64,000 bases of DNA from Maniola hyperantus (GCF_902806685.2 NC_048549.1:13161594-13225593), one strand, 5' to 3'; shown: positions 9,817 to 21,273, numbered from the stretch's first letter. The notes: a model not told the origin generated them from the letters alone. Numbers and translations are program-made.

Positions 9817-10310
9817 TACTTTTTGTTTTGGGAGCTCTACTCAAATACTCTGGGACACTATCTGCAGTCTGTACAGTTCCAGCTTTGCCCAATCTGCGTA
9901 TTTTTCCTGTAACATGCTTAAAGGGTATGGTCTTAAAAATTACCAATCTGTCATCAAAATGACGACCCCTAATTGAAAATAGTCGCTGATGGAAGGGTTT
10001 ATCACCATTTTAATCATTCCCCAATAAACAACGGCGTGGCATTTAATGATGCAAATTATAACAATAAATTTTGTTTTCGTACGTGATAATTTTTCATATG
10101 TTACGTTTTACATAATAATATGACATACTGACGATGGCATATGGCTATTTTTTGTATATTGACAACCTCTTGTGCAGTGGTAGGGATTCTAGCCTTTCAA
10201 GCAAAATTTCTTGGGTTGATTTCCATTCACAAACAATTGGACATGTGAAACTTGTAAAATCAGTATAGTTTTCGGTCAGTCAGTTAGTACTAGTACCTAT
10301 AGTCCGCGCC

Positions 10311-10540
10311 AATTAAATAGTCGTTCTTGAAGTTAACCTCAAGACGCATCGCAATAGCATTTTTTAGATGTCAGTGGGGCGCGCGACGCGAGGGAGCGGA
10401 GCACACCAGCCCGAGCACCACAGCGCACCCCGCGTTCGCCGCCTGCATTAGTGTGAGTGCTATATCCGTACACAGTACACGTGAAACAATACCTGCGCGA
10501 GCTCGCACTTGCATCGTAGGTTAGACGCAACTATTTAACT
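10311..10540. repeat. GC-rich block with inverted ends
   Basis: AATTAAATAGTCG at the left and CGCAACTATTTAA at the right are imperfect inverted ends. Between them 10,375-10,505 is GC-rich (GCGCGCGACGCGAGGGAGCG, GAGCTCGCACTTGC). It looks like an element rather than a promoter: no exon follows. Class unknown. Confidence 0.45.
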
Positions 10541-10606
10541 GCCGGGAATTATACTTAGGTAGTAGGTACCTACCTATTAATAAAAACTCTTTCATTATTT
10601 CAACCC

Positions 10607-10810
10607 ATAACGGCTTACTACTGAGCCCGGGTTGGCTCTCATAATGAGAAGTACTTAGGTCCACTAAGATGTTCAAGTTATGATTGGCAGGCTTCAAATA
10701 GGTTTGAAAACTTTATGTATGGAAAACTCTCAGGTAGGCAGGTTTGCTTACGATGTTTTCATGCACCGTTAAAGCAAGGGGCATTTAATAAAACGCAACT
10801 TGAATACGTA
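10607..10810 (-). mobile_element. S1 SINE, diverged
   Basis: Matches AACGGCTTACTACTGAGC, AACTCTCAGGTAGGCAGGTT and GTTTTCATGCACCGTTAAAG of the S1 body; the head is absent. Confidence 0.65.
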
Positions 10811-10835
10811 ACTGAAAAGAATGCTGAAAAGATAT

Positions 10836-10978
10836 TACTCACTCACGTATTTAGTCGACGTTAGGCCCGGCACGCAGTTTCAACCGCGACGCGTTTGCGA
10901 ACTGAGTCTCTGTGAAAAAGGACCCCGGATGGGTTCGAAACTAGTCTAGGGCTAACGTCAGTAATCCCTCCTTCTCCT
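10836..10978. mobile_element. Half copy of the foldback element found at 43.1-43.5 kb
   Basis: TTTAGTCGACGTTAG, CAACCGCGACGCG and CCCCGGATGGGTTCGAAACT correspond to arm sequences of the element at 43,116-43,537. Only one arm plus part of the interior remains. Confidence 0.6.
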
Positions 10979-11052
10979 CCTCTTAACTTATGAACTCCTT
11001 CTCTAAAATTTCCTAAAATTCTTATTCTAAGCAAAATAGCTTTTGTGATAGA

Positions 11053-11430
11053 GTTCAATACAATTTGTACACAAAACACTGCACTCTATTTGGTCGAATG
11101 GACATTATTCTAAATAATGTAACAAACATGTCAAAATATAGATTAATTACCAGAGTAGTTAACGTGAGAACATTCCCATTGATTTTAATTATACAACTGT
11201 TATTATTATAGTCCAAAAGCTGGTGCACTATCAGTCCAAAGTATTTACATCTGTTCAAGTAAATTTTTATAATATGTTGTATAGAAGCAGGCGTTACTTT
11301 GCGGAAGTCCATGATATACAATGAACCAAAAGCTTAATTTGCTATAATACACTGAAACAGATCGAATCTGTATGGTGCAACAAGCAGCATGCGAAATGCA
11401 CCGCCCGCCCTTCCACTGCTAAACATGCAG
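11053..11430 (-). repeat. Dispersed repeat sharing sequence with 1.80-1.95 kb
   Basis: CATACAGATTCGAT...CTGTTTCAG, GCATTTCGCATGCTGC and TGCGGAAGTCCATGATATAC occur here inverted relative to 1.80-1.95 kb, including a remnant of the GC-rich CCGCCCGCCC arm. Element class unknown. Confidence 0.6.
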
Positions 11431-11550
11431 AAAAAAGCAGCCACCAGGCAAGTAATACGCACCACCACCGCGCAGCACCACAGAAATCCCAAAACACACT
11501 CGACGCACGTTTCGCCCCGACACCGGACCATCCTCAGGAGATGTACACAT

Positions 11551-11735
11551 GAGCCTCAATAGCTCAACAGGTAAAGGAGTGGACTCAAAACCGAAAGGTC
11601 GACGGTTCAAACCCCGCCCGTTGCACTATTGTCGTACCTACTCCTAGCACAAGCGTGACGCTTAGTTGGAGAGGAAAGGGGAGTATTAGTCACTTAACAT
11701 GACTAATATTCTGTTTTTTTTTTAAAAAAAAACCT
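11551..11735 (+). mobile_element. tRNA-headed SINE, family S4
   Basis: Head AATAGCTCAACAGGTAAAGG (A-box-like) and GGTTCAAACCCC (B-box-like), body TGTCGTACCTACTCCTAGCA and GACGCTTAGTTGGAGAGG, ending GGCTAATATTCT-like plus a T/A-rich tail. Other copies: 16.1, 40.4 and 56.3 kb. Confidence 0.75.
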
Positions 11736-11815
11736 TACAATCCACAATTGCAAAGTGATCACAGTGATCACATTGCAATCACACACATTGTATAAATTTT
11801 TATAGTTATCTTTTA

Positions 11816-12009
11816 CTAGCTGATGCCTCGACTTCGTCCGCGTGGAATTAGTTTTTAAAAATCCCGTGGGAACTTATTGATTTTTCGGGATAATAAGTAT
11901 ATCCATGTAAAAAATCAGGTTAATCCGTGGCTCCGTTGCGACGTCATTGAAGGACAAACCAATAAACCAACAAACAAACACACTTTCGCATTTATAACAT
12001 GGGTAGTGA
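11816..12009 (-). mobile_element. Helitron-like element, type A
   Basis: CTAGCTGATGCCTCGACTTC, then AAAATCCCGTGGGAACT and TTTTTCGGGATAATAAG core, and ATAACATGGGTAGTGAT end. Confidence 0.75.
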
Positions 12010-12140
12010 TACTTAATATGGGTAGTGATAGCCGTTACAGGCAAGTGGTTAAGACGTCAACATCGTCTTCAGTGGGTTCAGGTTCGATACCGGGCAATTT
12101 TTACAAGGAAAACATCTAACCCCATGTAATATAATGGAAA
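12010..12140 (+). mobile_element. tRNA-like SINE head, diverged
   Basis: GATAGCCGTTACAGGCAAGT/GGTTAAGACGTC followed by GGTTCGATACCGGGC resembles an S1-type A/B-box pair. It directly follows the Helitron at 11,816-12,009. Then CATGTAATATAATGGAAACA/GCGCCGAAGGGAG resembles the repeat at 29.6 and 30.5 kb. Confidence 0.5.
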
Positions 12141-12420
12141 CAGCGCCGAAGGGAGCAATGGTTCTGTAGCATTGGATAATTAGTTCACTGGCTCTTGGCG
12201 TACTGATTTTAATAATTATAGAGCTGTTATTATTAATTATGTTTGAACTAATTAACGGTTTGGTTGAATCAATTATAGATTTCAACGTGAGTCATGAAGT
12301 GCGTGGAATGTATTGAATTAGATTTGTACCAAATTGGTTGTGGGATATCCGTGTGAGAAAGTTGAGGTCATTTCCAGTACGAAAGGGATGTGTGGCTTAC
12401 TTATCACTACACCTTGCTAC

Positions 12421-12640
12421 CCCTCACTACCCCAATTATATAAATGCGAAAGTGTGTTTGTTTGTTGGTTTGTTCTTCAATCACGTCGCAACGGAGTAAC
12501 GGATCGACGTGATTTTTTGCATGGGTATAGTTTAAGATCTGGAGAGATAGACTACTTTCTATCCCAGAAAGTTAAAGAGTTCCCACGGGATTTTTAAAAC
12601 CTTAATTAAATCCACGTGTACGAAGTCGTAGGGTTAGTGA
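12421..12640 (+). mobile_element. Helitron-like element, type A
   Basis: AATGCGAAAGTGTGTTTGTT at the left, GTCGCAACGGAGTAACGG, then CCCACGGGATTTTTAAAACC and CGTGTACGAAGTCGTAGGG at the right; the CTAG end is decayed. Confidence 0.7.
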
Positions 12641-12905
12641 TAAATAAAAATAAAAAAACCATTTATTTCTTCTTTTATTTTACAATAATATGGGATTATT
12701 ATATAAAATATAAAATAAATAAAATAAAAATTAAATTTAGTACTTACGATAATATTTTTATGAAGAGCCCTTTTTCAAGCCAAGGCCTCCTCCAGAGAAA
12801 CCCACTTTATCCTGTCTTTGGCTTTGAGCATCCAGTTTCGTCCTACCACTTTTTTGATGTCGTCGTCCCAACGATAATGCGGCCTTCCTCTACCACGTGT
12901 GCCTT
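12641..12905 (-). pseudogene. LINE 3' end (RTE-like C-terminus)
   Basis: The minus strand between about 12,770 and 12,905 reads GRPHYRWDDDIKKVVGRNWM then KAKDRIKWVSLEEALA. This matches the general C-terminal pattern of RTE-like proteins but is clearly different from the copy at 5.1 kb. An A/T-rich tail follows to 12,641. Confidence 0.75.
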
Positions 12906-13098
12906 TTGGTCCTGGCCAGCTCGTGCACCGGTCTAGTTATGATAAGGCTTATCAATCGATTCCAATGGTAAAAGCAACGTTGAGTCGGAACTGAATGGGT
13001 GACCTACTTTGGAGATCCGAATTCAACCATTTCGTTTTCTCCTTGCCTCGAATTGCATGTTAAGAATGCTGATGAACTGCTAGGACATGCTTCATGCA

Positions 13099-13569
13099 TT
13101 GGGGTTTGGAATTTTATAATTTTCAAAATTTCTAGTTTGGTCTGGTGGGAAGCTTCGACCGTGGCTAGTTACCACCTTCCTGGCAAAGCCGTGCCGCCAG
13201 GCTATTTAGCGTTCCGGTACGATGCCGTGTAGAAACCACAGGGGTATGGGTTTGATAATTAAAACTGATATACCCCTTCCAGGTTAGCCCGTTTCCATCT
13301 TAGACTATTTTTTTTTGCTATTTATTTATTTTTCAGAATATACAATTTTCTTCGTTTGTTGTAATTTTCTCTGTGAAGATTGTGTCCATCATGAATCGGT
13401 TTCTTGTTTGACAGTCACTCAGGAGGTAGGACAGGCTTAGTTATAGTTTTGGACGGCTCTCGCGGTGTGGCTGAATTTCGAGTAGTTGTGTCAGGACTCC
13501 ATTTCGGCTGCATCATGACTTACCACCCGGTGAGATTGCAGTCATGGGCTAACTTGTATCTCAATATAA
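13099..13569 (+). mobile_element. S2 SINE split by an insertion
   Basis: GGGTTTGGAATTTTATAATT to CCATCTTAGACT (about 13,304), then resumption at GCTGCATCATGACTTACCAC (13,512) to CTAACTTGTATCTCAATA. The roughly 208 bp in between is foreign to the family; I saw no clear target duplication. Confidence 0.65.
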
Positions 13570-14258
13570 AAAAACATAAGGGTAGAAATGTTCATGGTTT
13601 CTTGCTGTTCTGATGGTAGAAAGGCGAAGAAGGAACAAGGTTGTAAAGTTCCTGTCCTTAGTCCACTAATGTCCACCTCACTTCATCTTCACTTTATCTG
13701 TTGGCTGCATCATGCAAGTTAAATTGCAGCCAAGCGCTAGTCTATAAATTAGAAAAAATAGTTATTTTAATGTGATGGAGATCGAGAAGTCGAACGCTAT
13801 TCTAAAAATAAGTTATTTCTCTCAAGTGATATATTGAATACTCGCACCATAAAGAGGGCCATAAGTCGTTGGCAATATATCTCAGTCCAGTGGTAAAGTA
13901 TAACGCGCATTATGACCGGAAGTGAGTCCAGACTCCCAGGGAAGGCACAAAGCGGCTGACTTATTGCGCGCCACTTATTCGGTTATGACGAATCATCTCA
14001 TATATTATTAGTATTATAATGGTCAAAGAGTATTTTATCCTTGAGTAGTTGCGCAGAAGTGCTATATTATTAACATAACAAATTAAACGGATTTTTTGAA
14101 TTCAAATTAGATGATGCATGTGATTTCATCCGCAGGATTAAAGTTTTGAAAATGCCATAGGAACTCTGATTTTCCGGAATAAAACTTAGCCAGGACTTAC
14201 CTACTTACTATTTCAAAAGCTACATGAATAATTAAAAATGTCAGTCAGCATATAGGAA
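13570..14258. other. Unassigned sequence with a Helitron scrap
   Basis: No gene-like frame. Bases 14,110-14,185 (GATGATGCATGTGATTTCAT to TTTTCCGGAATAAAA) are a short worn piece of a type A Helitron-like element, minus strand. Confidence 0.4.
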
Positions 14259-14395
14259 AAAAAATCCTTTCTTAACGGATCTCTACGTCATAATAGCTAT
14301 CTGCATTCTGCATGCCAAATTGCAGTCCAATCCAGTAGTTTGAGCTGTGCGTTGATAAATCAGTCAGTCAGCTTTTTATTTCATACAATATGTAG
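14259..14395 (-). mobile_element. Helitron-like element, type C, truncated
   Basis: Has AATCCTTTCTTAACGGATCT, the GTTTGAGCTGTGCGTTGATA core and two GTCA units; the CTAG end is lost. Confidence 0.65.
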
Positions 14396-15066
14396 ATAAG
14401 ATAATATGCTTGATGCAGTTTGTCATCTAAGATTTTGCAAGGGATCGACCATATTATTAGGCAGAGAACACATGACAGTATAGCTACAAATAAGTATTTT
14501 TCGCCAAACTTCTTTCTCTCGTATCCTGATTATAAGATCTGCCTACCTACCTACTAGGCACCTACTTTAAAAGTCATAGCAGATTATGCAGTTTTGATGC
14601 CACATTCGCAAAGAAAATCACATCAAAGAATCTTCTTTAACCAGGGATCGTACCGTATTAACATGACGTGTAACCGTGCCTTTATGATATGGGCATAACT
14701 AGTCAACTACGAGTATGTTTGACTCAGAGAGTCAAGGACATTGAAGGCATTGTCTTATCAAAATAGGATTCTGCTACTATTTACTTTACCCTTTAATCTA
14801 TGGTTTCTACTGGGGGTCCAGTACAATACCGCAGGGCGCAACTAGTAATCCAAGATTAACGTGCCTTCTGCGGGCTACCGGTGTTACTTGTTACAATATG
14901 GCTTTATTATGTTATTTATAGGTATCTATATTATTATTTCCTAGGATAGCTGTGCTTCGAGTTACCATGTTTTCGAAATGAATCTCAGATTTCTCTTCAA
15001 TTATATTTTGTGGTGTTTTAGTTCCAGTAAATGTTTTCTGTACACAAATAAATGTCGCGAGCACAA
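14396..15066. other. Unassigned sequence
   Basis: No exon-like frame or recognised repeat. A 75-codon open frame at 14,978 runs into the next Helitron and is not supported. Confidence 0.35.
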
Positions 15067-15067
15067 G

Positions 15068-15275
15068 CTAGTGCTTGGGCTCGCGACTTCGTCCGCGTGG
15101 ACTACACAAATTTCAAACCACTATTTCACCCCCTTCAAAAATTCTTTCTTCGCGGATGCCTACGTCGTATCTGCATGCCAAATTTCAGCCCGATCCGTCC
15201 AGTAGTTTCAGCTGTGCGTTGATAGATCAGTCACTCAGTCAGTCAGTCAGTCACCTTTTCCTTTTATATATTTAG
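15068..15275 (-). mobile_element. Helitron-like element, type C
   Basis: CTAGTGCTTGGGCTCGCGAC (variant 3' end) to TTTATATATTTAGA, with the (GTCA)n run at 15,228-15,254. Confidence 0.75.
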
Positions 15276-15280
15276 ATAAA

Positions 15281-15676
15281 TATAGGTCGTGACAGGTCGA
15301 GATGGAAATCGGGGTACGACCCGCATACCCGCTCAGCCCCCGGCTAACCCAGTAAACCTTAAATTTAATAAACCTACTCACGATTATAATATGTTACATA
15401 CTTACGTGATTCTTCGCGTTATATACCTACTGTAGATTATTTCTTTTAAGTAATTAGTTAATAGCTATCTTCGTTGCAGATAGGCACCGAGGACAAACCT
15501 CTGTGGTTTTTTCGGTGTTTTTAGTTTAAGCTTTTATTTGTATGTATTTTTATTTGATAATAAATTAAAAAAAAAAAAAAAAAAAAAAAGTGCGGGATAG
15601 CGCGGGTGACGTGCGGGTGTGCAGGGCATCCCCCCGCCTCATAACCCGATTGCCATCTTGACCTGTTGCGTACTAT
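15281..15676. mobile_element. TIR MITE (M5) interrupted by a poly(A)-tailed insertion
   Basis: The left half has GACAGGTCGAGATGG and AATCGGGG; the right half (15,590-15,676) has GCGGGTGACGTGCGGGTGTG, CCCGATTGCCATCTTGACCT and GCGTACTATA. The interruption, about 15,353-15,589, ends in roughly 23 A and has AATAAA-like GATAATAAATT just before it: a LINE-type 3' end with GCACCGAGGACAAACC. Confidence 0.75.
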
Positions 15677-15948
15677 ATTCATAGTCTCAAGGCCCATGAC
15701 TCCGTCTTGACCTAGGTTACACGGAAAAGACTTCGCTGCTGCTGGCTGGCAATAGAACTTCAACAATTTTTTTTTTAAATAATTGTAATACCTACCTAAC
15801 TGTAAATTATTTACTGCATATCCATATTCCATGTTTGTGCAGGCACTGGCCCCTAAGACACGAGGTTTCCTAGTTTAGGGGTCAGGATTCCAGAGAAATG
15901 AACTGTACTGAATTATTAAATAAAGTAGATATTATAAATTGTGTCATA

Positions 15949-16312
15949 CTAGCTTATGCCCGCGCCTTCGTCCGCGTGGACTGCTCAAATTTCGAACCCC
16001 TATTTTATCCCTTTAGGGGTTGAATATTCAAAAATCCTTAACGGATGTCTACGTCATTATAGGTATCTGCATGCCAAATTTCAGTCCGATCCTTCCAGTA
16101 GTTTGAGCTGTGCGTTGAAAGCTCAACGAGTGCAGGTGTGGAATGAAAACCGAAAGGTCGACGGTTCGGTTGCACTATTGTCGTACCTACTCCTAGCACA
16201 AGCTTGACGCTTAGTTGGAGAAGAAAGGGGAATACTAGTCATTTAACATGGCTAATATTCTTATATAAAAAAAGTCAGTCAGTCAGTCACCTTTTTGTTT
16301 TATATATTTAGA
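15949..16312 (-). mobile_element. Helitron-like element, type C, with nested SINE
   Basis: CTAGCTTATGCCCGCGCCTT to TTTATATATTTAGA. The core stops at GCTGTGCGTTGAAA (16,120) and resumes at GTCAGTCAGTC (16,274). The intervening sequence is an S4 SINE. Confidence 0.8.
16119..16273 (+). mobile_element. S4 SINE nested in a Helitron
   Basis: GAAAACCGAAAGGTCGACGG, TGTCGTACCTACTCCTAGCA, GACGCTTAGTTGGAG and an A-tail. Part of the B-box region is deleted (GGTTCGGTTGCAC). Confidence 0.75.
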
Positions 16313-16936
16313 TTATATGTGTTATGTGTGTCTGAATGTGGAGACGCTACGAAATTTATTAGTTAGGGCCATTTAGTTTGGCTCTGACGGTGTTCGATGG
16401 TGGTATTTCTTATAGGCCGTTATAGCGCAGAGCAAACCACCCTCTATCAATCATCAACTTTAACTACACTAATTTGATATATTGCTCGTAAATACAACAG
16501 TAACCTGTGGTGCCTCTAGTCCACCACAGCCACATGACTAATTGGAAGATCTGAGATCACTTGCGTTGAGCCTAATCGCTTTACTGCCCAGAAAGACGCG
16601 CAATAAATAATTTTCTAAGTAAAATTAATTTCACCTGTAGTATAAATTATTTGGCTCGGAAAACGTTGGGTGGAGAGTGTAAATGTCAAAGAAATATATA
16701 ATAGGTGCATATTTAATTTAATACTGCTCTATGACCTAAGTATTTTTGCTATTTTTGCCGAGTTTCTTGCTGGTTCTTCTCGGTAGGAACGGCATTCCGA
16801 ACCAGTGGTAAATTAAACTAGTTGACGATTCAAAAGCACTTGTAAAAGTTTACTTGAATAATAATTAATGAGGTCCTAGTTCCTTTTAATTATCTATACG
16901 GTATTGATTTTAGTGCGGTCCAAACAAACATAGATA
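16313..16936. other. Mostly unassigned; a LINE-type 3' tail at 16,757-16,880
   Basis: GCCGAGTTTCTTGCTGGTTC, CTCGGTAGGAACGGCATTCC and AACCAGTGGTA recur at 36,829-36,890. It is a common lepidopteran retroelement 3' end; the clade is not assigned. The rest shows nothing recognisable. Confidence 0.5.
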
Positions 16937-16980
16937 CAGTACGCAGCAGAAAATAATGTACATCGGCCTTTAGAATGACA
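16937..16980. mobile_element. Half of MITE M4, abutted by a Helitron
   Basis: ACAGTACGCAGCAGAAAATA and ATGTACATCGGCCTTTAGAA are one arm of the element seen whole at 60,411-60,592. It stops exactly where the CTAG of the next Helitron begins. Confidence 0.75.
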
Positions 16981-17081
16981 CTAGCTTATGCTCGCGACTT
17001 CGTCCGCGTCGACTACACAAATTTCACACCCCTATTTCACCCCCTCAAGGGTTGAATTTTCAAAAATCCTTTTTTAGCGGA
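16981..17081 (-). mobile_element. Helitron-like element, type C, truncated
   Basis: CTAGCTTATGCTCGCGACTT through TTGAATTTTCAAAAATCCTT; the 5' half is missing. Confidence 0.75.
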
Positions 17082-17299
17082 GTCTATATTTTCAACATAC
17101 TTGATTTAACTTTATTTATCGTGATAAATCATCATCATTTTCATTTCATGAAAAAAAAAACCAATAAAAAAAATACATCGACATGAATATTAAAATCTCA
17201 ATACACGCATATCAAAGTTAAATTACCAGTGGAATATATAAAGATGTAACAATAATTCTGTCTGTACGCACGCCGCCGGAGAAAGCTCTGTACTTATTT

Positions 17300-18050
17300 T
17301 TAGGGTTCCGTACACGAAGGGTGATAACGCCTGCTATCCGCTCCGCTGCCCATCCGTCTGTCTTTCAGCGGGATGTATCATGAACCATTATAGGGAAAGA
17401 GTTGACATTTTCTCAGTGTGTCTTTTGCCGCTGTACATATAACAAAATAAATTTTACAAAAAAAATAAAAACCGACTTCGATACACAAACACTAAAAATT
17501 GAAAAATAATTTAATTTATTACCGAATATATTATGTATATACAAGAGTTAATATAGTTCCATAATAATATTTTTTGGTGCCGGCGGTCTTCGAGTAATCG
17601 GGGAACATACATAAAAAATAAAAATAAAAAAAGATTCCGACGAATTGAGAACCTCCCCCTTTTTTTGAAGTCGGTTAATAAATTAAAAAACCAAAGGGGC
17701 AAATTTCAAAACGGCCGTCATGCAAATTAAAATAATGTAAACCATCGCACTATGTACTTTTTATTGTTTTTATTTTCGGGATGGCCATTTTGATTTTTAT
17801 TATTTGTTGTTATAATATTATCAACAATTATAGAAATAACTACGCAACTGAATATTTCAACACTCTACCTAATTTCAGTTCATGAAATACCGCTGACAGA
17901 CAGATAGACGGACGGATATCGGAGGTTTAGTACCTATTTGGTACCTACCATTAATACTATGTAACCCTAATAAGTATGTTATATCTAAATACGAAGGTAC
18001 GGAACCCTTTGTGTGCGAATCCCAGTCGGACTTGATCGGTATTTAACTTG
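17300..18050. repeat. GGTTCCGTAC repeats in inverted pair around a foldback arm
   Basis: Bases 17,300-17,455 are an inverted copy (AGGGTTCCGTACACGAAGGG). Bases 17,456-17,690 match the left arm of the foldback at 32.9 kb (AAAACCGACTTCGATACACA) and then AGTAATCGGGGAACATAC. Bases 17,690-18,050 are a plus copy ending GGAACCCTTTGTGTGCGAAT/CCCAGTCGG. Confidence 0.55.
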
Positions 18051-19348
18051 TATCCGAGATGAAATACGGCGATCTGAGTGCAGTAAAACACAAAATTAAG
18101 TACCATCAATTTAAGCCCAATCATTCAGAGTAATCTGTTCTGGTTCAAAGGAATCAATTGCGGTGGTTGGAAAGCAACGGAGTTGAACCAATTTTTATCC
18201 GAATTTCATAAAATGTAGTAGGTACTAGTCATAAAAAATTACAATTTGGTTTCGCAACCTGTGTTTGAAATGTAAATACTTAAATAGGTTTTTAATATCA
18301 AGCTTTTTGGTTTTGGCATTGGTTAATTTCATGTTTTACAATTTTTTCCCTGGATAAATGTGGTAATTTTGTCAAATCTTTTCGATGAAGGTTATTGTGT
18401 GATAATTTCGGACTTTAATTTATTATGAGAAATAAATTAGTGAGTACTTTCATCTAGATGACCTATATGGCCCATTTTATTTTATGTAAAGCGGTACGGA
18501 CGAACTTCACGAGCACGATGCCTATCGGAAGTTGCGAGAAGGCATACAATTTCAGATTAAACTGATTTTGCGTTCGAAACGTCTCGAAATTTATTGCATC
18601 AGTTATAGTTTACACGGGAGAAATTGCAGTTTAAATAAACTTTCTTTTTGGTCCATTTTTTTGGATTTTGTATTTTGAACTGGTTGCTTTTTTGTTTTAA
18701 TATAAGTACCTACATAACGGACACAATATTTTCGAATCAAGAACATAATTTTGGAAATCTCTACATGATAATATAAAAGATTTATCGTGAGTCTGTCTAA
18801 ACTAAGCCACTAATGATAATAATGCTAGGCGGATTCCCAGTTCCATGGCCTAAGCCGTTGGAATTAAAAAGGTGAAATTTTGATTGAGGGTTCTACCTAC
18901 TCATTGAGAAAGGATTTTTGGAAAGATTTTATTTATTTTTGTGGCATAAAATTAATTTTTGCTTTTCACCGGAAAAACCTGTAATGATCGATAATAATGG
19001 AATAGTCATTACGAAGACACCAAAAAAGATTTACTTACTTAATATTAATACAAAAACATTTTGTTATGTCAAAACCCATTCCCGAGCTCATTTTCTCCCA
19101 CCTCAATAACCTTAATGCAAAAAGTTCAGATCGGATATAAGTGCCTACGTAATATATTTCAGAAATGATCACATTTCCTCATAATTTCAGTAAAATATGA
19201 TTATCAAAGGGAGCCGAATCGCGTGCCTCCTCCATAGTCATTTACAACCATCTCCTTATTAAAAAGTCCATTTATATTGCAGTTTTGCGAAAACTGTACG
19301 TACTCCCATATGTATTAATCATTGAAAGGTTACTTGCATCGCTCCATA
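18051..19348. other. Unassigned AT-rich sequence
   Basis: About 1.3 kb in which I see no exon-like frame, splice pair or family repeat. A 63-codon open frame at 18,918 has no supporting signal. Confidence 0.4.
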
Positions 19349-19426
19349 TCATCATCATCATGATCAACCCATCGCCGGCTCACTGCAGAGCATAGGTCTC
19401 CTCTCAGTATGAGAAGGTTTTACAAT
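19349..19426 (-). mobile_element. S1 SINE tail fragment
   Basis: CATCATCATCATGATCAACC, ATCGCCGGCTCACTGCAG and CTCCTCTCAGTATGAGAAGG only. Confidence 0.7.
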
Positions 19427-19670
19427 ATTTTTTTTAATTATTATTTTCTACATGAAGTAAAACCAACAACCGTATTTTTTCTTCCACCTAACCCTGGTCA
19501 ATGGTATAAGTCCCGCGAATTGCTATTGCGCCGGAACCATGTCTCATTAAAATCGAAATAACCTCATTTTGACGTCAGCCGAAATAAAAATATACTTACC
19601 ATCAGCTCGAAAGTTCAGTCTAGTGCTGTCACTAGAATGACTAGAAACATTTTTTTTCAACAACCATATT

Positions 19671-19992
19671 TATCTCATCATCATCATCATGATCAACCCA
19701 TCACCGGCTCACTACAGAGCGCGGGTCTCCTCTCAGAGTGAAAAGGGTTTTGGCCATAGTCTACCACGCTGGCCATGTGCGGATTGGTAGACTTCACACA
19801 CCTTTGAGAACATTATGGAAAACTCTCAGGCATGCAGGTTTCCTCGTGATGTTTTCCTTCACCGTTAAAGCAAGTGATATTTAATTAATTAAAACGCACA
19901 TAACTCCGAAAAGTTAGAGGTGCGTGCCCGGGATCGAACCTCCGAGCTCCCAAACAGGAGGTGGACGTCCTAACCACTAGGCTATTACGGCT
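19671..19992 (-). mobile_element. S1 SINE, full length
   Basis: Read on the minus strand: GCCTAGTGGTTAGGACGTCC (A box), GGTTCGATCCCGGGCACGC (B box), AACTTTTCGGAGTTATGTGC body, and a (CAT/ATG)n-rich end GATCATGATGATGATG. This is the best reference copy of the family in the window. Confidence 0.85.
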
Positions 19993-20030
19993 CTATAACT
20001 ATATCTGGTGTTACATTGTGGCTAATTCCA

Positions 20031-20164
20031 TTGTACACAATCTCTAAACTAAACTAAAAAGGCACGTCTAAATCGATTGCTATCCCTTTCATAGCGTTGC
20101 TTGCGGAAAAGGATAGCACTAGATTTAGGCCTGTCAATTTAGTTTAGTTTAGAGATTGTGTACA
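20031..20164. mobile_element. Foldback MITE (M2)
   Basis: Perfect 26-bp terminal inverted repeats: TTGTACACAATCTCTAAACT... at 20,031 and its complement ending at 20,164. A further inner pair (GCACGTCTAAATCGATTGCT against GCACTAGATTTAGGCCTG) is imperfect. Confidence 0.8.
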
Positions 20165-20320
20165 AGAGAATCAGCCCCATTGTCTTACATTTATCGTTCT
20201 ATAAAGGAATTTCCACTTAAATGGAACTTACAGGCTATTTTATAAAAAAGTGGGTTACAAAATTGCATCTTAAAACGCACAGTAAATACATAGTAATTAA
20301 AATGTAGCTTTTTTTTTTCT

Positions 20321-20428
20321 GGTGACAGAAGGGCTGGCTCATTTTTTGCGCAACGGATCAGCCTGGCTGTCCAGCGCGGAAATGCAGCCAGTATTCTTGA
20401 CACCATTCCACGCGGTCATGATTTATAA
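20321..20428 (+). pseudogene. LINE ORF C-terminus fragment
   Basis: The frame reads [20 protein letters not shown] then [15 protein letters not shown] and TAA at 20,426-20,428. This is the same family as the fragment in the cyclase intron at 3.4-3.7 kb. Upstream sequence is not related, so it is 5'-truncated. Confidence 0.75.
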
Positions 20429-21082
20429 AGTAATTAGATATGGCTAGCTAAAAAAAATAATGAGTATATGACTTAATATAACAATAAAATGAAATATTAC
20501 TAAAAAGCTCCTTTTCAAAGTGCAATAAAGTATATTACACGCGTAAAAATGATGAGAATACAAAATTATAAAAAATAAAAATAAATGTAGCTTAGTAAAT
20601 TTCTAATTTCTAATAGGTACATTTATAATATTATTTTATAATAAGTATACTAATATATTAGGTATATATATTATAATAATAATTATATTATTGGGTAGTT
20701 TTAAAGCACCATCATAACAAAGGTCCAATAACGAAACCCGTGCGTTGCTCTATACCATATTATTTTATTAATCATGGAAAGGTCACTAGTGTCGCTCCAT
20801 ATAAAATGCACTTATAAAAATGTATTATATTATTTAAAAAAAAACCTTTTAAAGGGTCCGTTGCCAATTGTTCTCGCGATATATATCGTTTGGCTGAACG
20901 CATTTTTCAGCATTGAAATAAGGTTATTATCTCACACGGGACTCGGCTTAAGTGAATTTATTTGTTCATTCAATAATAAAGTGACTTGAGTTTTTTCTTA
21001 TTGCGTCCGCTAAAATATAGTACGTCGGTTTGTAAGTGTATCGACATCGATGCATCGTGAATGGAAGCGTCAGTTTGTATCA
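20429..21082. other. Unassigned AT-rich sequence
   Basis: Very AT-rich with TTATAATAATAATTATA runs around 20,630-20,695; nothing gene-like. Confidence 0.4.
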
Positions 21083-21195
21083 GTACCCTTATTATAAATG
21101 CGAAAGTGTGTTTGTTTGTTGGTTTGCCCTTCAATCACGTCGCAACGGTGCATCGGATTGACGTGATTTTTTGCATGGGTATAGATAAAGACCCA
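21083..21195 (+). mobile_element. Helitron-like element, type A, 3'-truncated
   Basis: ACCCTTATTATAAATGCGAA to GACGTGATTTTTTGCATGGG; the CTAG half is absent. Confidence 0.7.
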
Positions 21196-21273
21196 TATAT
21201 TTAATCTTCGATACATACAAAGAGTAATTAGAAAGGCTTTTCATGTTACTTATAAATAGATTTTATTTTTTAA

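Noticed and set aside
10375..10505. GC-rich block as a CpG-island promoter
   Set aside because: It has inverted flanks and no following exon or coding frame.
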